From Dysosmobacter welbionis (lineage in GTDB: Bacteria > Bacillota > Clostridia > Oscillospirales > Oscillospiraceae), in the NCBI RefSeq assembly GCF_005121165.3, contig NZ_CP034413.3:2232001-2296000 (forward strand): DNA of 64,000 nucleotides. The letters are read 5' to 3'. Of the stretch, positions 26,472 to 34,458 are shown piece after piece. The notes beneath the pieces are model-generated. The model was given only the letters and a program-made list of their open reading frames with translations, made no database searches and was not told the origin of the DNA. A program made the position numbers and the translations under genes. Numbering within the stretch: the stretch's first letter is position 1; every line of letters begins with the position of its first letter.

Positions 26472-27059
26472 ATGCTGTTAGGCGCCAAATCCGCCGCCGT
26501 GGACTGGCTGGTGGTGGGCCTGGGAAATCCCGGGGCCAAGTATGAGCACACCCGCCACAACATGGGCTTTCTCACCGTGGACCTGCTGGCGGAGCAGGCG
26601 GGGGTGAAGCTGAACAAGGTCAAGTTCAAATCCGCCTATAACATCATCCCCTTCGCCGGGTCCAAGTGCCTGGTGATGAAGCCCCAGACGTATATGAACC
26701 TCTCCGGCGAGGCGGTGCGGGAGGCAGTGCAGTTCTACAAGATCCCTGCCGACCACGTGCTGGTGATCTATGACGATGTGTCATTGCCGGTGGGGAAGCT
26801 GCGGGTGCGGCCCACCGGCTCCGCTGGGGGGCACAACGGCATCAAGAACATCATTGCCCACCTGGGGACCCAGGACTTCCCCCGGATCAAGATCGGCACC
26901 GGCGCGCCGGGCGAAGGGGGCGACATGATCGACTGGGTCATCGGCGTGCCCTCCCAGGCGGAGCGGAAGGTGTTGGTGGAGAGCTTCCGCCGGGCCATCG
27001 ACGCGGCGGAATGTATCATTGAACATGGCTGTCAGAAGGCCATGAATGACTTCAATTGA
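26472..27059 (+). CDS. pth: Peptidyl-tRNA hydrolase
   Basis: 195 residues with the catalytic H29 (HTRHNMGF) and D102 (VIYDDVSLPVGKLRVRPTGS) and the conserved GLGNPGAKY start and SAGGHNGIKNI loop. It frees tRNA from peptidyl-tRNA dropped by ribosomes. AAAGGAG (26456-26462) lies 9 bp before the ATG. A GC-rich inverted repeat between prs and pth (26416-26445) lacks a T tract. Confidence 0.96.
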   Translation: MLLGAKSAAVDWLVVGLGNPGAKYEHTRHNMGFLTVDLLAEQAGVKLNKVKFKSAYNIIPFAGSKCLVMKPQTYMNLSGEAVREAVQFYKIPADHVLVIYDDVSLPVGKLRVRPTGSAGGHNGIKNIIAHLGTQDFPRIKIGTGAPGEGGDMIDWVIGVPSQAERKVLVESFRRAIDAAECIIEHGCQKAMNDFN

Positions 27060-27327
27060 ATGAGGGCCGTCCAATAGGGCGGCTCGCCGCGCCTCTTTTT
27101 GCCGCCGGGCATGGCGCCCGGTAAAGGGGAATACACTAAGGACGGATCCATTTTCCCGGATCGTGCCGGTGGATATGACCTGGGTGGGAGAATCATGTCC
27201 ATCCGCTTTACAGCCCCTGCCTCCAAACAGGCGCCGGGCGGAGAACGCCCACCGGGCCATGCGCCCGGAAGCGGCCCGGCGCCCAGAGAGTCTTCCCAAT
27301 TTTTCATGTTGACAAGGACCACATCCT

Positions 27328-30300
27328 ATGGAACAGTTTCTGAGACAATTGCAGACTATCCCCGAGGCGGCGGAGCTGATCCGCCGGGTGGAGGAGGGCG
27401 GCTGTCCCGCGGCGGTCAGCGGCCTCCAGCCGGTGCAGCGGGCCTGCGTGGGCGCGGCGGTGGCGGCAGCCTGCGGCCGTCCGGCGGTGTTCCTCTGCGG
27501 GGACGAGCGGGAGGTCCAGGTCCTCTCCGCTGATCTGGAGACCCTGACGGGCCGCCGCCCCGTGACCCTGCTTGGCCGGGAGTGGCAGTTCCGCCCCGGG
27601 GCCGTGGGTTCTCGGGACTGGGAGCGGAGCCGTCTGGCGGCGCTGTACGCCCTGGCCCAGGGGGACGCGCCGGTGGTGGTGGCCACCGCGGACGGCCTCA
27701 TGGCCCGGACCCTGCCGCCGGAGACCCTGCGGTCCCTGGCCATCACCCTGGAGGTGGGGGGGCAGGCAGAGCTGGGCGCGCTGGCGGAGCAACTGCTCTC
27801 CGCCGGGTATACCCGGTGCGAGCAGGTGGAGGGCGTGGGCCAGTTCGCCCTGCGGGGCGGCATTCTGGACGTGTTCTCTCCCCTGATGGACCAGCCGGTG
27901 CGGTGCGAGTTTTTTGACGATGAGATCGACTCCATGGGCGCCTTCGACCCCGGCACCCAGCGGCGGACCCGGAACGTGTCCTCCGCCCGGATCCTGCCGG
28001 CGGCGGAGGTGCTGCCCCACTGCGCCCCCGGAGGCCTGCCCGGTCTTGCGGACCAGCTGACCGCCCTGGCGGAGAAGCTGGCGAAAAAGCAGAAGACGGA
28101 GGCCATCGTCCAGACGTTGCGGGAGGACGCGGAGCGGCTGCGCAGCGGCGCGGCCCCGGGGGCGGCGGACCGGTATCTGGCAGCCATCTATCCGACTGTC
28201 ACCGCCGGGGTCCACTACCTGCCTCCGGACGCGGTGGTGTTCCTCAGTGAGAGCGGCCGGGTGGACGAGCGGGTGAAGAACACGGTCCTCCAGCAGAAGC
28301 AGGACGTGGAGGCGCTGCTGTCCGCCGGGGTGCTGGCGGGGGAGTACGCCCATCTGACCCTCACCGCCGAGGAACTGTACGCCGCGCTGGAGGACTTCCC
28401 CGTGATCCTGGAGGACTCTCTGCCCACCTCCCGGCACCCCCTGCGGCCCCGGGGCCTCCTGACCATGAATGCCAAACAGCTCAGCTCCTACGGCGGCAGC
28501 CTGGAGACCGCCGTCACGGATCTGGAGCACTACCGCTCCTCCGGCAGCGCGGTGCTGGTGCTCTGCGGTGGGGAGACCCGGGCGAAGAATCTCCACCGGC
28601 TGCTGGAGGAGAAGGGCATCCCGGCCACCCTGGATCTAAGCGGCGCCGCCATGCCTGCGGCGGGGGAGGTGCGCCTCTCCCTGGGGGCCCTGTCCGCTGG
28701 CAGCGAGTGGCCGGCGCTGAAGCTGGCGGTGCTGACAGAGGGCCAGCTGACGGCCCCGGCCATGCGCAAGCGCCAGCGGGTGAAGAAGGACTCCAACCGG
28801 CAGAAGCTCCAGTCCTACACCGACCTGTCCCCCGGAGACCTGGTGGTCCATGAGCACCACGGCGTGGGCCGGTTCGTGGGCATCCAGCGGATGCCGGTGG
28901 ACGGCGTGGAGAAGGACTACATCAAGATCGACTACGCCGGCGGGGACTGCCTGTACGTCCCCGTGACCCAGCTGGATCTGGTGAGCAAGTACATCGGCGG
29001 AGGCGAGGACACCGAGCGCACCAAGCTCAATAAGCTGGGGGGCGCCGAGTGGACCCGGCAGAAAACCAAGGCCAAGAAGGCCGCCAAGGATCTGGCCAGG
29101 GGCCTCATCGCGCTGTATGCCGAGCGGCAGAAGCGGCCGGGCTTCGCCTTCTCCCCGGACTCCCCCTGGCAGCGGGAATTTGAGGAGTCCTTTGACTACA
29201 CCGAAACCGACGACCAGCTGCGGTGCATCGCGGAGATCAAGGCGGACATGGAGAAGCCACGGCCTATGGACCGGCTGCTATGCGGCGACGTGGGCTACGG
29301 CAAGACGGAGGTGGCACTCCGGGCCGTGATGAAGTGCATCCTGGACGGGAAACAGGCCGCCATCCTGGTGCCTACCACCGTCCTGGCCCAGCAGCATTAC
29401 GCCACCGCTGTCAGCCGGTTCCGGGACTTTCCGGTGAAGATCGAGGTGCTGTCCCGCTTCACCCCCGCCAGGGAGCAGAAGCGGATCCTGGAGGCCGCCA
29501 AAAACGGCGGCGTGGACCTGCTGATCGGCACGCACAAGCTGCTGCAGAAGAGCATGGCGTTCAAAGACCTGGGCCTGCTGGTGATCGACGAGGAACAGCG
29601 GTTCGGCGTCACCCACAAGGAGCGGCTGAAGGAGATGAGCCGCCAGGTGGACGTGCTGACCCTCTCCGCCACTCCGATCCCCCGGACGCTGAACATGGCA
29701 CTTTCGGGCCTGCGGGACATGTCCACCCTGGAGGAGCCCCCGGCGGACCGGCAGCCGGTGCAGACCTATGTGCTGGAGCACGACTGGGCCATCATTGAGG
29801 ATGCCGTCCGCCGGGAGCTGGGCCGGGGCGGCCAGGTATACTACCTCCACAACCGGGTGGAGAGCATCGACGCCACCGCCGCCCGGCTCCAGAAGATGCT
29901 GGGGCCGGAGGTCCGTATCGTCACCGGCCACGGGAAGATGACGGAGCAGGAGCTGTCCTCCGTCATGCAGGCCATGGTGGACGGGGAGGCGGACATCCTG
30001 GTCTGCACCACCATCATCGAGACCGGCATCGACATCCCCAACGTGAACACGCTCATCATCGAGGACGCGGACAAGATGGGGCTGGCCCAGCTCCACCAGA
30101 TCCGGGGCCGCATCGGCCGCAGCGCCCGGCGGGCCTACGCCTATCTCACCTACCGCCGGGGCAAGGTGCTGCAGGAGACCGCCGCCAAGCGGTTGGCGGC
30201 CATCCGGGAGTATGTGGAGTTCGGCTCTGGCTTCAAGATCGCCATGCGGGACCTGGAGATCCGGGGCGCGGGGAACCTGCTGGGGCCGGAGCAGTCTGGG

Positions 30301-30852
30301 TATCTCATGAGCGTAGGCTACGACCTGTACCTGAAGCTGCTGGAGGAGGCCGTCCTGGAGGAGCGTGGCGAGGAGAAGCGGATCGAGACGGAGTGTGCCG
30401 CCGACCTGACGGTGAACGCCCATATCCCGGACCGGTACGTCCCCTCGGCGGAACAGCGGATGGACCTGTACCGCCGCATCGCCGCCATCCGCACGGACGA
30501 GGACGCCTCGGATCTGCTGGACGAGATGCTGGACCGCTACGGCGAGGCGCCCAAGTCCGTTCTGGCCCTGCTGGACGTGGCCCTGCTGCGTTCTGCCGCG
30601 GCCAAGGCCGGCGTGTCCGATATCTCCCAGAAGGGCAGCCTCCTGCGGCTGCAGCTGGGAGTGTTCCACCCACAGGCCCTGGTGGCGGTGTGCGGCCACG
30701 CCAAGTACCGCCAGCGGCTGACGCTGGCGGCGGGGGAGATCCCTGCCCTCACCCTGAAGCTCAAGCCCGGGGAGGATGTGCTGGAGGCCGCCCGGGACCT
30801 GGTGGAGGACCTGAAGCTGGCCGCGGAGGAGGCCGCGGGCGGGACCCCGTAA
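27328..30852 (+). CDS. mfd: Transcription-repair coupling factor
   Basis: 1174 residues, full length. Order: UvrB-like N-terminal domains (1-350), RNA-polymerase-interacting domain at about 500-560 (PGDLVVHEHHGVGRFVGIQ), then the RecG-like helicase with Walker A GDVGYGKTEVA (about 652) and DEEQ box (about 752), helicase C motif VCTTIIETGIDIPNVNT, and the TRCF C-terminal domain. It displaces stalled RNA polymerase and recruits the UvrAB excision system. It follows pth after a 268-bp GC-rich gap full of CCGGGC-type inverted repeats and no gene. Confidence 0.97.
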   Translation: MEQFLRQLQTIPEAAELIRRVEEGGCPAAVSGLQPVQRACVGAAVAAACGRPAVFLCGDEREVQVLSADLETLTGRRPVTLLGREWQFRPGAVGSRDWERSRLAALYALAQGDAPVVVATADGLMARTLPPETLRSLAITLEVGGQAELGALAEQLLSAGYTRCEQVEGVGQFALRGGILDVFSPLMDQPVRCEFFDDEIDSMGAFDPGTQRRTRNVSSARILPAAEVLPHCAPGGLPGLADQLTALAEKLAKKQKTEAIVQTLREDAERLRSGAAPGAADRYLAAIYPTVTAGVHYLPPDAVVFLSESGRVDERVKNTVLQQKQDVEALLSAGVLAGEYAHLTLTAEELYAALEDFPVILEDSLPTSRHPLRPRGLLTMNAKQLSSYGGSLETAVTDLEHYRSSGSAVLVLCGGETRAKNLHRLLEEKGIPATLDLSGAAMPAAGEVRLSLGALSAGSEWPALKLAVLTEGQLTAPAMRKRQRVKKDSNRQKLQSYTDLSPGDLVVHEHHGVGRFVGIQRMPVDGVEKDYIKIDYAGGDCLYVPVTQLDLVSKYIGGGEDTERTKLNKLGGAEWTRQKTKAKKAAKDLARGLIALYAERQKRPGFAFSPDSPWQREFEESFDYTETDDQLRCIAEIKADMEKPRPMDRLLCGDVGYGKTEVALRAVMKCILDGKQAAILVPTTVLAQQHYATAVSRFRDFPVKIEVLSRFTPAREQKRILEAAKNGGVDLLIGTHKLLQKSMAFKDLGLLVIDEEQRFGVTHKERLKEMSRQVDVLTLSATPIPRTLNMALSGLRDMSTLEEPPADRQPVQTYVLEHDWAIIEDAVRRELGRGGQVYYLHNRVESIDATAARLQKMLGPEVRIVTGHGKMTEQELSSVMQAMVDGEADILVCTTIIETGIDIPNVNTLIIEDADKMGLAQLHQIRGRIGRSARRAYAYLTYRRGKVLQETAAKRLAAIREYVEFGSGFKIAMRDLEIRGAGNLLGPEQSGYLMSVGYDLYLKLLEEAVLEERGEEKRIETECAADLTVNAHIPDRYVPSAEQRMDLYRRIAAIRTDEDASDLLDEMLDRYGEAPKSVLALLDVALLRSAAAKAGVSDISQKGSLLRLQLGVFHPQALVAVCGHAKYRQRLTLAAGEIPALTLKLKPGEDVLEAARDLVEDLKLAAEEAAGGTP

Positions 30853-30873
30853 GTTTCATCATGTTTTTGCCAT

Positions 30874-30931
30874 GCCCCGCATAGGATGGTGGCGGTGGGA
30901 CGTCCCCCGCCTGTCCTGTGCGGGGCGTTTC
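30874..30931 (+). terminator. Long hairpin between mfd and the PPIase lipoprotein gene
   Basis: GCCCCGCATAGGA (30874-30886) pairs with TCCTGTGCGGGGC (30914-30926), and an inner GGGACGTCCC arm is enclosed. Only three T follow, so it may be a weak terminator or an mRNA processing or stability hairpin. Confidence 0.4.
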
Positions 30932-30967
30932 CACGGAATCTGCGAGGAATGACAAAGGAGAACCGTG

Positions 30968-32047
30968 ATGAAACGATGCATCGCTTTTTGCCTGGCCCTG
31001 GGGGCCGCCATCTCTCTCACCGCCTGCGGGGGCGGAGACACAGAGGGGGGACTTCTCTGCGAGGCGTCCGGCATCCGTCCGGACACTGTGCTGCTGTCCG
31101 TGGACGGGCGGGACGTGTCCGCCCAGCGATACCTCTACTGGCTGGCCTACGCCTGCGACTACATTGCCGACTACTACGACAGCGGGGAGGGGATCCAGTG
31201 GGGGGACACTGTCTCCGGCCAGAGCCTGGAGGATTACGCCAAGGACCAGGCGCTGCAGAACGCCGCCCTGTACGCCACAGTGGAGACCTGGGCGGAGGAT
31301 TACGGCTGCACCCTCACCGACGAGGACCGGACTGCCATGGACCGGGAGTGGGCGGCCCGGGCGGCCCAGTACGGCGGGGAGGAGGCCTATCTGGCCGTGC
31401 TGGCCCGCATGGGGCTGGACCGGGCGGAAGCGGAGGCCATCTCCGGGGACTACTATCTCTACGAGCACCTGTACGACCTCTACTGCACGGAGGGCAGCGA
31501 GCTGGCCCCCGCGGAGCATGACCTGGAGACCTTTGCCCAGGAGCAGGGCTACCTCACCGTGGACCACATCTGGCTCTCCACCGCCGCCGCGGACCCGGCG
31601 GACGCGGAGGCCGTGGCCGCCTGCCGGGCCAGGGCGGAGGAGGCCTTTTCCAAGCTGAACGGCAGCGCGGACCCTGCCCATGACTTTGCTGTCCTGGCCG
31701 CCACTTACAGCGATGAGACGGACCGGGACCAGCATCCGTCCGGATACACCTTCACTGTGGGGGACGGCACGCTGCCCGCCGCCTGCGAGGAGGCGGCCCA
31801 GGCCCTGGAGGAGGGCCAGTTCAGCGGCGTGGTGGAGGCGGATGACGGCTTCTACCTGATTCTGCGCAAGCACGTGGACCTGGAGGCCGTGGCCCCGGAC
31901 TACTTCGACGCCCTGCTCCAGGCTGCGGCGGACAGCGCGGACATCTCCACCACCCGCACCTATGCGGACCTGGATGTGAGCCGGTTTTACGACGAGCTCA
32001 TCGCCGCCCGGGCGGAGCTGGATGCCTCCGGCGGAGAGGTTGCCTGA
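30968..32047 (+). CDS. PrsA/SurA-like peptidyl-prolyl isomerase lipoprotein
   Basis: 359 residues from ATG 30968, 7 bp after AAAGGAG. A lipoprotein signal ends in the lipobox LTAC (about residue 20). A SurA-type helical chaperone domain follows. The parvulin-like part (VDHIWLSTA, then LAATYSDE, TFTVGDGTLPAACEEAAQAL and GFYLILRKHV) lies at about 190-310. Such proteins help secreted proteins fold at the outer face of the membrane. A parvulin lipoprotein gene next to mfd is common in Clostridia. Confidence 0.82.
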   Translation: MKRCIAFCLALGAAISLTACGGGDTEGGLLCEASGIRPDTVLLSVDGRDVSAQRYLYWLAYACDYIADYYDSGEGIQWGDTVSGQSLEDYAKDQALQNAALYATVETWAEDYGCTLTDEDRTAMDREWAARAAQYGGEEAYLAVLARMGLDRAEAEAISGDYYLYEHLYDLYCTEGSELAPAEHDLETFAQEQGYLTVDHIWLSTAAADPADAEAVAACRARAEEAFSKLNGSADPAHDFAVLAATYSDETDRDQHPSGYTFTVGDGTLPAACEEAAQALEEGQFSGVVEADDGFYLILRKHVDLEAVAPDYFDALLQAAADSADISTTRTYADLDVSRFYDELIAARAELDASGGEVA

Positions 32048-32094
32048 TGGGTGTTTGTGCCAATTTTGGCAAAATGACGAAATTCGCAGAGGTT

Positions 32095-32112
32095 TTGATA
32101 AAGTTTTAACAA
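32095..32112. promoter_or_regulatory. Probable Rex operator upstream of thlA
   Basis: TTGATAAAGTTTTAACAA differs at one position from the Rex consensus TTGTTAA-N4-TTAACAA. It lies 27 bp upstream of the -35 box of the thiolase promoter. Rex senses NADH/NAD+ and is known to control thlA and butyrate genes in Clostridium. Its action here is inferred from the site. Confidence 0.6.
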
Positions 32113-32138
32113 ATTTTCGAATTTCACAGAAATTTGCA

Positions 32139-32167
32139 TTGACGGGGCAGGAAAAACCCAGTATAAT
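32139..32167 (+). promoter_or_regulatory. Strong sigma-A promoter of thlA
   Basis: TTGACG (32139-32144) and a consensus TATAAT (32162-32167) are 17 bp apart in an AT-rich stretch. The leader before the thiolase start is about 165 bases. Confidence 0.85.
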
Positions 32168-32197
32168 CAAATCAGCAAGCGGTTGGTGTATGAGCAT

Positions 32198-32236
32198 TTG
32201 TCAAAAATTTGGCAATCATGTTTTTCTTTTGACAAA
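32198..32236. promoter_or_regulatory. Second operator-like inverted repeat in the thlA leader
   Basis: TTGTCAAAAATTTGGCAA (32198-32215) has the spacing of a Rex site with weaker half-sites. TTTGTCAAAA (32197-32206) is also an exact inverted repeat of TTTTGACAAA (32227-32236). Lying downstream of the -10 box, it could act as a roadblock operator. Confidence 0.4.
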
Positions 32237-32339
32237 CTCTCGCCGCCACCCTCAACTTGTGATTGGCGTCTGCGGCAGCGCCTGACGAAGAGCCGTCGGA
32301 GCTGCCAATCCCATATTTTTATAAAAACGGAGGAAGATC

Positions 32340-33596
32340 ATGAAAGAGCTCTATGTTGTGAATTGCTGCAGAACCGCGATTGGTTCCTTCGGCGGCGCGC
32401 TGAAGAACACCCCTGCCGTCGATCTGGGTGCCATCGTCATCAAAGAGGCTCTGAACCGTGCCGGCGTGAAGCCCGAGCAGGTGGATGAGGTCATGTTTGG
32501 CTGCATCCTGACCGCCGCCCAGGGCCAGAACGTGGCCCGCCAGGCCTCCATCAAGGCCGGCATCCCCTATTCCGTCCCCGCTTACACCGTGGGCATGGTC
32601 TGCGGCTCCGGCATGAAGTCCATGATCGAGGGCGCCCGCTCCATCCTGGCCGGCGACGCCGACGTGGTTGTCTGCGGCGGCACTGAGAACATGAGCGCCG
32701 CTCCCTACGCCGTTCCCACCGGCCGCTACGGCGCCCGGATGGGTCACACCCAGATGATCGACACCATGATCAAGGACGGCCTGTGGGACGCCTACAACAA
32801 CTATCACATGGGCACCACCGCTGAGAACATCGCGGACATCTGGGGCATCACCCGCAAGGAGATGGACGAGTTCGCCGCCTCCTCCCAGCAGAAGACCGAG
32901 GCCGCCCAGAAGGCTGGCAAGTTCGAGGCTGAGATCGTCCCCGTGCCCGTGAAGGTCAAGAAGGACATCGTGGAGTTCAAGGTGGACGAGTTCCCCCGTG
33001 CCGGCGTGACCGCCGAGGGCATCTCCAAGCTGAAGGGCGCCTTCCCCGTGGGCCCCGAGTCCCCCAATCCCCAGGTGGTCCACACCTTTGAGCCCACCGG
33101 CATCCAGGAGACCGACGACAAGGGTCAGCAGCGCGTGACTGCCGCCAACGCCTCCGGCATCAACGACGGCGCCGCCGCACTGGTGCTGGCCTCCGGTGAG
33201 GCTGTGGAGAAGTACGGCCTGAAGCCCATGGCCAAGCTGATCGGCTGGGGCCAGGGCGGCGTGGATCCCAAGATCATGGGCGTCGGCCCCGTGCCCGCCT
33301 CCCGTCAGGCCATGACCAAGGCCGGCGTGACCATCGACGATATCGACCTGGTGGAGGCCAACGAGGCGTTCGCCGCCCAGTCCATCGCCGTGGCCCGTGA
33401 GCTGGGCTTTGACATGAGCAAGGTCAACGTCAACGGCGGCGCCATCTCCCTGGGCCACCCCGTCGGCGCGTCCGGTGCCCGGATCATCGTGACCCTGCTG
33501 CACGAGATGCAGAAGCGGCCCGAGGCCAAGAAGGGCCTGGCTACTCTGTGCATCGGCGGCGGCATGGGCGTTGCCACCGTGTTCGAGAAGTGCTGA
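32340..33596 (+). CDS. thlA: Acetyl-CoA acetyltransferase (thiolase)
   Basis: 418 residues with the nucleophile C88 (VCGSGMKSM), H373 (GGAISLGHPVGASGAR) and C404 (LCIGGGMG). It condenses two acetyl-CoA to acetoacetyl-CoA, the first step toward butyrate. It is about 25 residues longer than typical ThlA because of an insertion at about 234-262 (VGPESPNPQVVHTFEP within it), just before the conserved NASGIND. GGAGGA precedes the ATG. It is monocistronic, with its own promoter, operators and terminator, which points to strong redox-controlled expression. Confidence 0.95.
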   Translation: MKELYVVNCCRTAIGSFGGALKNTPAVDLGAIVIKEALNRAGVKPEQVDEVMFGCILTAAQGQNVARQASIKAGIPYSVPAYTVGMVCGSGMKSMIEGARSILAGDADVVVCGGTENMSAAPYAVPTGRYGARMGHTQMIDTMIKDGLWDAYNNYHMGTTAENIADIWGITRKEMDEFAASSQQKTEAAQKAGKFEAEIVPVPVKVKKDIVEFKVDEFPRAGVTAEGISKLKGAFPVGPESPNPQVVHTFEPTGIQETDDKGQQRVTAANASGINDGAAALVLASGEAVEKYGLKPMAKLIGWGQGGVDPKIMGVGPVPASRQAMTKAGVTIDDIDLVEANEAFAAQSIAVARELGFDMSKVNVNGGAISLGHPVGASGARIIVTLLHEMQKRPEAKKGLATLCIGGGMGVATVFEKC

Positions 33597-33638
33597 ATTG
33601 ATCTTCCGGCAGAGCACCGTCTCCGCTGGATGTGAAAA

Positions 33639-33676
33639 GGCGTCCCCGGCCATTAGCCGGGGGCGCCTCTTTTTTT
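33639..33676 (+). terminator. Rho-independent terminator of thlA
   Basis: GGCGTCCCCGGC and GCCGGGGGCGCC pair around CATTA and are followed by a run of T (33670-33676). The next 190 bp hold nothing I recognise. Confidence 0.87.
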
Positions 33677-33869
33677 GTGCCGGGAAGCGGCGTGCCGCAG
33701 GGCCGCCATCCAGCAGAACGGCAGGAGGACGAGGGTATAAAAGCGCCTGGAGGCGGCCTGAGAGGATGCCCCAGCAGTTTGCGGATCGCACATCAGCCGG
33801 AGTTTTTGCAGGGACCGCGCTATGAAAGGCACCTGGCAGCCGCTGGAATGCGGTGGAACGGATAAGAAG

Positions 33870-33902
33870 GCCGCTGTAAGCCGAAAACTGGCTTACAGCG
33901 GC
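33870..33902 (-). terminator. Terminator-like hairpin after the tRNA remnant
   Basis: A perfect 13-bp stem, GCCGCTGTAAGCC / GGCTTACAGCGGC, around a 7-base loop. On the minus strand it follows directly after the 3' end of the tRNA-Arg remnant, as a tRNA terminator would, though no long T tract follows. Confidence 0.6.
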
Positions 33903-33907
33903 TGACT

Positions 33908-33952
33908 TGGCACCCCTGACCAGACTCTAACTGGTGGCCTACCGCTTAGGAG
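33908..33952 (-). tRNA. 3' half of tRNA-Arg(CCU), left attachment site of the integrated element
   Basis: Read on the minus strand the order is anticodon loop CTCCTAA (anticodon CCT), stem GCGGT, variable loop AGGCC, T-stem ACCAG, T-loop TTAGAGT, T-stem CTGGT, acceptor strand CAGGGGT, G and encoded CCA. All lengths fit a class I tRNA. The bases on the 5' side (TACGG on the plus strand) do not pair with the anticodon stem, and no matching acceptor strand (CAGGGGT on the plus strand) is nearby. The 5' half is therefore missing, as expected at the chromosome end of an element inserted in a tRNA 3' end. The T-loop has A in place of the usual C56. Confidence 0.7.
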
Positions 33953-34007
33953 TACGGCGTACCATTTCGTAAATTGTTCATATCATATCTTCCCGTGTTG
34001 TTTCTTC

Positions 34008-34041
34008 GCAAATTGTGCTGCCTGGAGGCAGGTCAATTTGC
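34008..34041. other. Long hairpin near the element's left end
   Basis: GCAAATTG (34008-34015) pairs with CAATTTGC (34034-34041), and CTGCCT/AGGCAG extends the stem inside. It lies between the tRNA remnant and the excisionase-like gene, so it may be a recombinase- or transfer-related structure. Confidence 0.45.
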
Positions 34042-34089
34042 ACAAATTCCCCTGAAATATGCTGCCTTACAACGGCTTTTCAAATGTCG

Positions 34090-34164
34090 TATTAGCAAGG
34101 TATTAGCAGGAACCCCTTGTGACAGAGGGCTTCCAGGGGCCGTTTGAAAATGCTATTAGCAAGG
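34090..34164. repeat. Three copies of TATTAGCA(A)GG
   Basis: The motif occurs at 34090-34100, 34101-34110 and 34154-34164, the last overlapping the ribosome-binding region of the excisionase-like gene. Short direct repeats next to an attachment site are typical arm sites for an integrase or excisionase. Confidence 0.55.
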
Positions 34165-34176
34165 GAGGATCATTTT

Positions 34177-34386
34177 ATGAGCACCAACGAAAAAGGGATG
34201 CCCCAAAGCAGAACATACACCGTGAATGACATCGCAGCCATTCTCGGTATCGGCCGCGCCTCGGCCTATAAACTAGCCAACTCCGGAGCGTTCAAGACAA
34301 TCCGCATCGGCAACATGATTCGCATCTCCAGAAAGTCCTTTGAGGATTGGCTAAAGGCAGAGGGGCTGGACGACGAAACGGAATAA
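34177..34386 (+). CDS. Excisionase-like helix-turn-helix protein
   Basis: 69 residues from ATG 34177, 10 bp after GGGAGG. The core YTVNDIAAILGIGRASAYKL, followed by FKTIRIGNMIRISRKSFEDW, is the winged-helix fold of the HTH_17/excisionase family that binds DNA as a small recombination-directionality factor. It sits about 225 bp from the tRNA attachment remnant. An adjacent tyrosine integrase would be expected but is absent here, so the integrase may be at the far end of the element or lost. Confidence 0.75.
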   Translation: MSTNEKGMPQSRTYTVNDIAAILGIGRASAYKLANSGAFKTIRIGNMIRISRKSFEDWLKAEGLDDETE

Positions 34387-34396
34387 GTGCTTAAAC

Positions 34397-34421
34397 TGCC
34401 GCAGGCTGTTAGTCTGCGGCA
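34397..34421. terminator. Hairpin between convergent genes
   Basis: TGCCGCAG and CTGCGGCA pair around nine bases and are followed by ATTTAATATA. It separates the excisionase-like gene from the convergent PIN-like cargo gene. Confidence 0.6.
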
Positions 34422-34458
34422 ATTTAATATAGTAGACAATTTAAAAGGACCTGGTTTT

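Noticed and set aside
32319-33791. 490-codon minus-strand frame opposite thlA
   Set aside because: Antisense of a thiolase with complete active site and its own promoter, with Gly/His/Ala-rich composition.
33601-33870. Small plus-strand frames after thlA
   Set aside because: They span the terminator and have no ribosome site or family match.
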